Of a stretch of 64,000 nucleotides of DNA, positions 63,205-64,000 are shown one piece after another. Source of the stretch: Macrostomum hystrix (Eukaryota; Platyhelminthes; Macrostomidae). The notes beneath the pieces were generated by a model, which had not been told where the DNA came from, did not search any database, and saw nothing but the letters and a program-made list of their open reading frames with translations. Each line of letters opens with the position of its first letter. Within the stretch, counting starts at the first letter, position 1. The stretch covers positions 1,488,001 through 1,552,000 of the forward strand of contig CATNEN010000039.1 of assembly GCA_950097015.1 (NCBI GenBank), in the 5' to 3' direction. The translations under genes were made by a program, and so were the position numbers.

Positions 63205-64000
63205 ACTTAGCGGCAGGGAGCCTCCATGACTGACGCAGCGAGGAGGCGGCCGGTGCCGCCCATATCGCTAACCCCTGGCAGCCGGACGGCCTCCAGCGAG
63301 GCGGTGCCGCTCAGGGTGGTCCGTCGGTCGGTTCCGCCGCGTGATCCTCCGCGCCATAGGCTGGGAAGAAATCAGCTCGGCCGGTATCGCGGAGGAAGTG
63401 GGCGAGCTGTGGAATGCTATCGGGCGAGCAGGCTTCGACTAGGGTCGGCACCGGCTCGAGATGTTTTAGCCTAGCCTGGGTGAAGGCCGGGCAGTGGCAG
63501 ATGAAATGCTCGGCGTTTTCACGTCCGGAGCAGCAGAAGGGACACGTTTCCTCAGGCACATGGCCTTGGAGGTAGCGGTGTCTGGTGAAGCAGCCATGTC
63601 CCGAGAGGGCCATGGTGACTGCTCTCAGCTAGGTCTCTGCGATTTAGCCTAAGCAAGGCTTTACGCAGGTTACTAGAGGGGGTTGGCACCGCAGCCCTGG
63701 ACTGGCGACAGTTCAGGCTGCAAGACCACCTCCTTCGGTGTTGGGTCTCCATCCAGCGGTTGATGTTGGAGTTTACCACAGAAATAGGGATCGGGGCCTC
63801 CGGGCCCGGGCCCATCAGGGAGCTGGCTGCTCCAGCCTTTGCAAGCTGGTCCGCCATCTCATTCCCTGTGAGCCCGGCGTGCCCAGGGATCCACATCAGC
63901 TCCACCTTGTTCGACTGTGCCAATCCGTTCAACTGGGTGTGGCTGTCTAAGGTGGTTCTGGAACGAGAGGGGCAGCGGCTGAGAGCCTTGAGAGCTGCTG
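63205..64000 (-). mobile_element. 3' end of a non-LTR retrotransposon (RNase H plus zinc finger), broken
   Basis: The minus-strand frame entering at the right edge reads ALKALSR and then WIPGHAGLTGNEMADQLAKAGA-type RNase H residues (about 63830-63910), as in I/R1/Jockey-like non-LTR elements. A second frame (63311-63613) carries SGHGCFTRHRYLQGH and the terminal C-x2-C, H, C knuckle (CPFCCSGRENAEHFICHC). The two frames are out of register around 63625-63640, where CTAG stands duplicated next to itself, so this copy is disrupted. A GC-rich 3' tail runs to about 63205; no poly(A) is visible. Reverse transcriptase lies beyond the right edge. Confidence 0.8.

Overview
This is eukaryotic, almost certainly invertebrate animal DNA. 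Three conserved animal genes lie in a row on the minus strand, split by GT-AG introns: a TRPA1-type ankyrin channel (5' part only; it runs off the left edge), junctophilin (complete) and the membrane-associated guanylate kinase CASK (complete, 17 coding exons over about 42.7 kb). Compact exons, repeat-swollen introns and the gene set would fit a flatworm such as Macrostomum, but that is inference; no rRNA or mitochondrial marker is present to fix the taxon.

Layout. 1-359 is the end of a hAT-type non-autonomous transposon carrying a minisatellite. 889-5260 (minus) holds eight TRPA1 exons. 6429-12069 (minus) holds junctophilin: 9 exons, 8 MORN motifs and a C-terminal membrane anchor. 12070-16937 is intergenic and mostly tandem arrays. 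16938-59621 (minus) is CASK: pseudokinase-like CaMK domain, two L27 domains, PDZ, SH3 and guanylate kinase. Two same-strand open frames are nested in CASK introns: a 463-codon acidic, glutamine-rich ORF (26059-27450) and an intronless seven-transmembrane protein (34887-36110). Upstream of CASK lie a complete hAT MITE with 8-bp target duplication (60610-61244), two cysteine/aromatic-rich exons of an unrecognised minus-strand gene (61646-62290) and the RNase H / zinc-finger end of a non-LTR retrotransposon (about 63205-64000).

The dominant feature is tandem repetition. By hand I count 34 arrays covering about 23 kb. Nearly every array has its own unit (9-59 bp), and most gene introns carry a private array, several running right up to a splice site. 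The most interesting signals are a duplicated, phase-matched exon pair at the end of the CASK PDZ domain (likely mutually exclusive splicing), a 59-bp satellite that looks built from a tRNA-Gly D-arm, minisatellites riding inside hAT MITEs, and an apparent excess of CAG|GT proto-splice motifs inside repeat units.

Functionally the three genes are all membrane-signalling or scaffold components (sensory channel, ER-plasma membrane junction protein, synaptic/cell-polarity scaffold). I see no evidence that they are co-regulated beyond sharing a strand. Exon boundaries were read by eye from frame continuity, family similarity and GT-AG sites, and all reading phases close.
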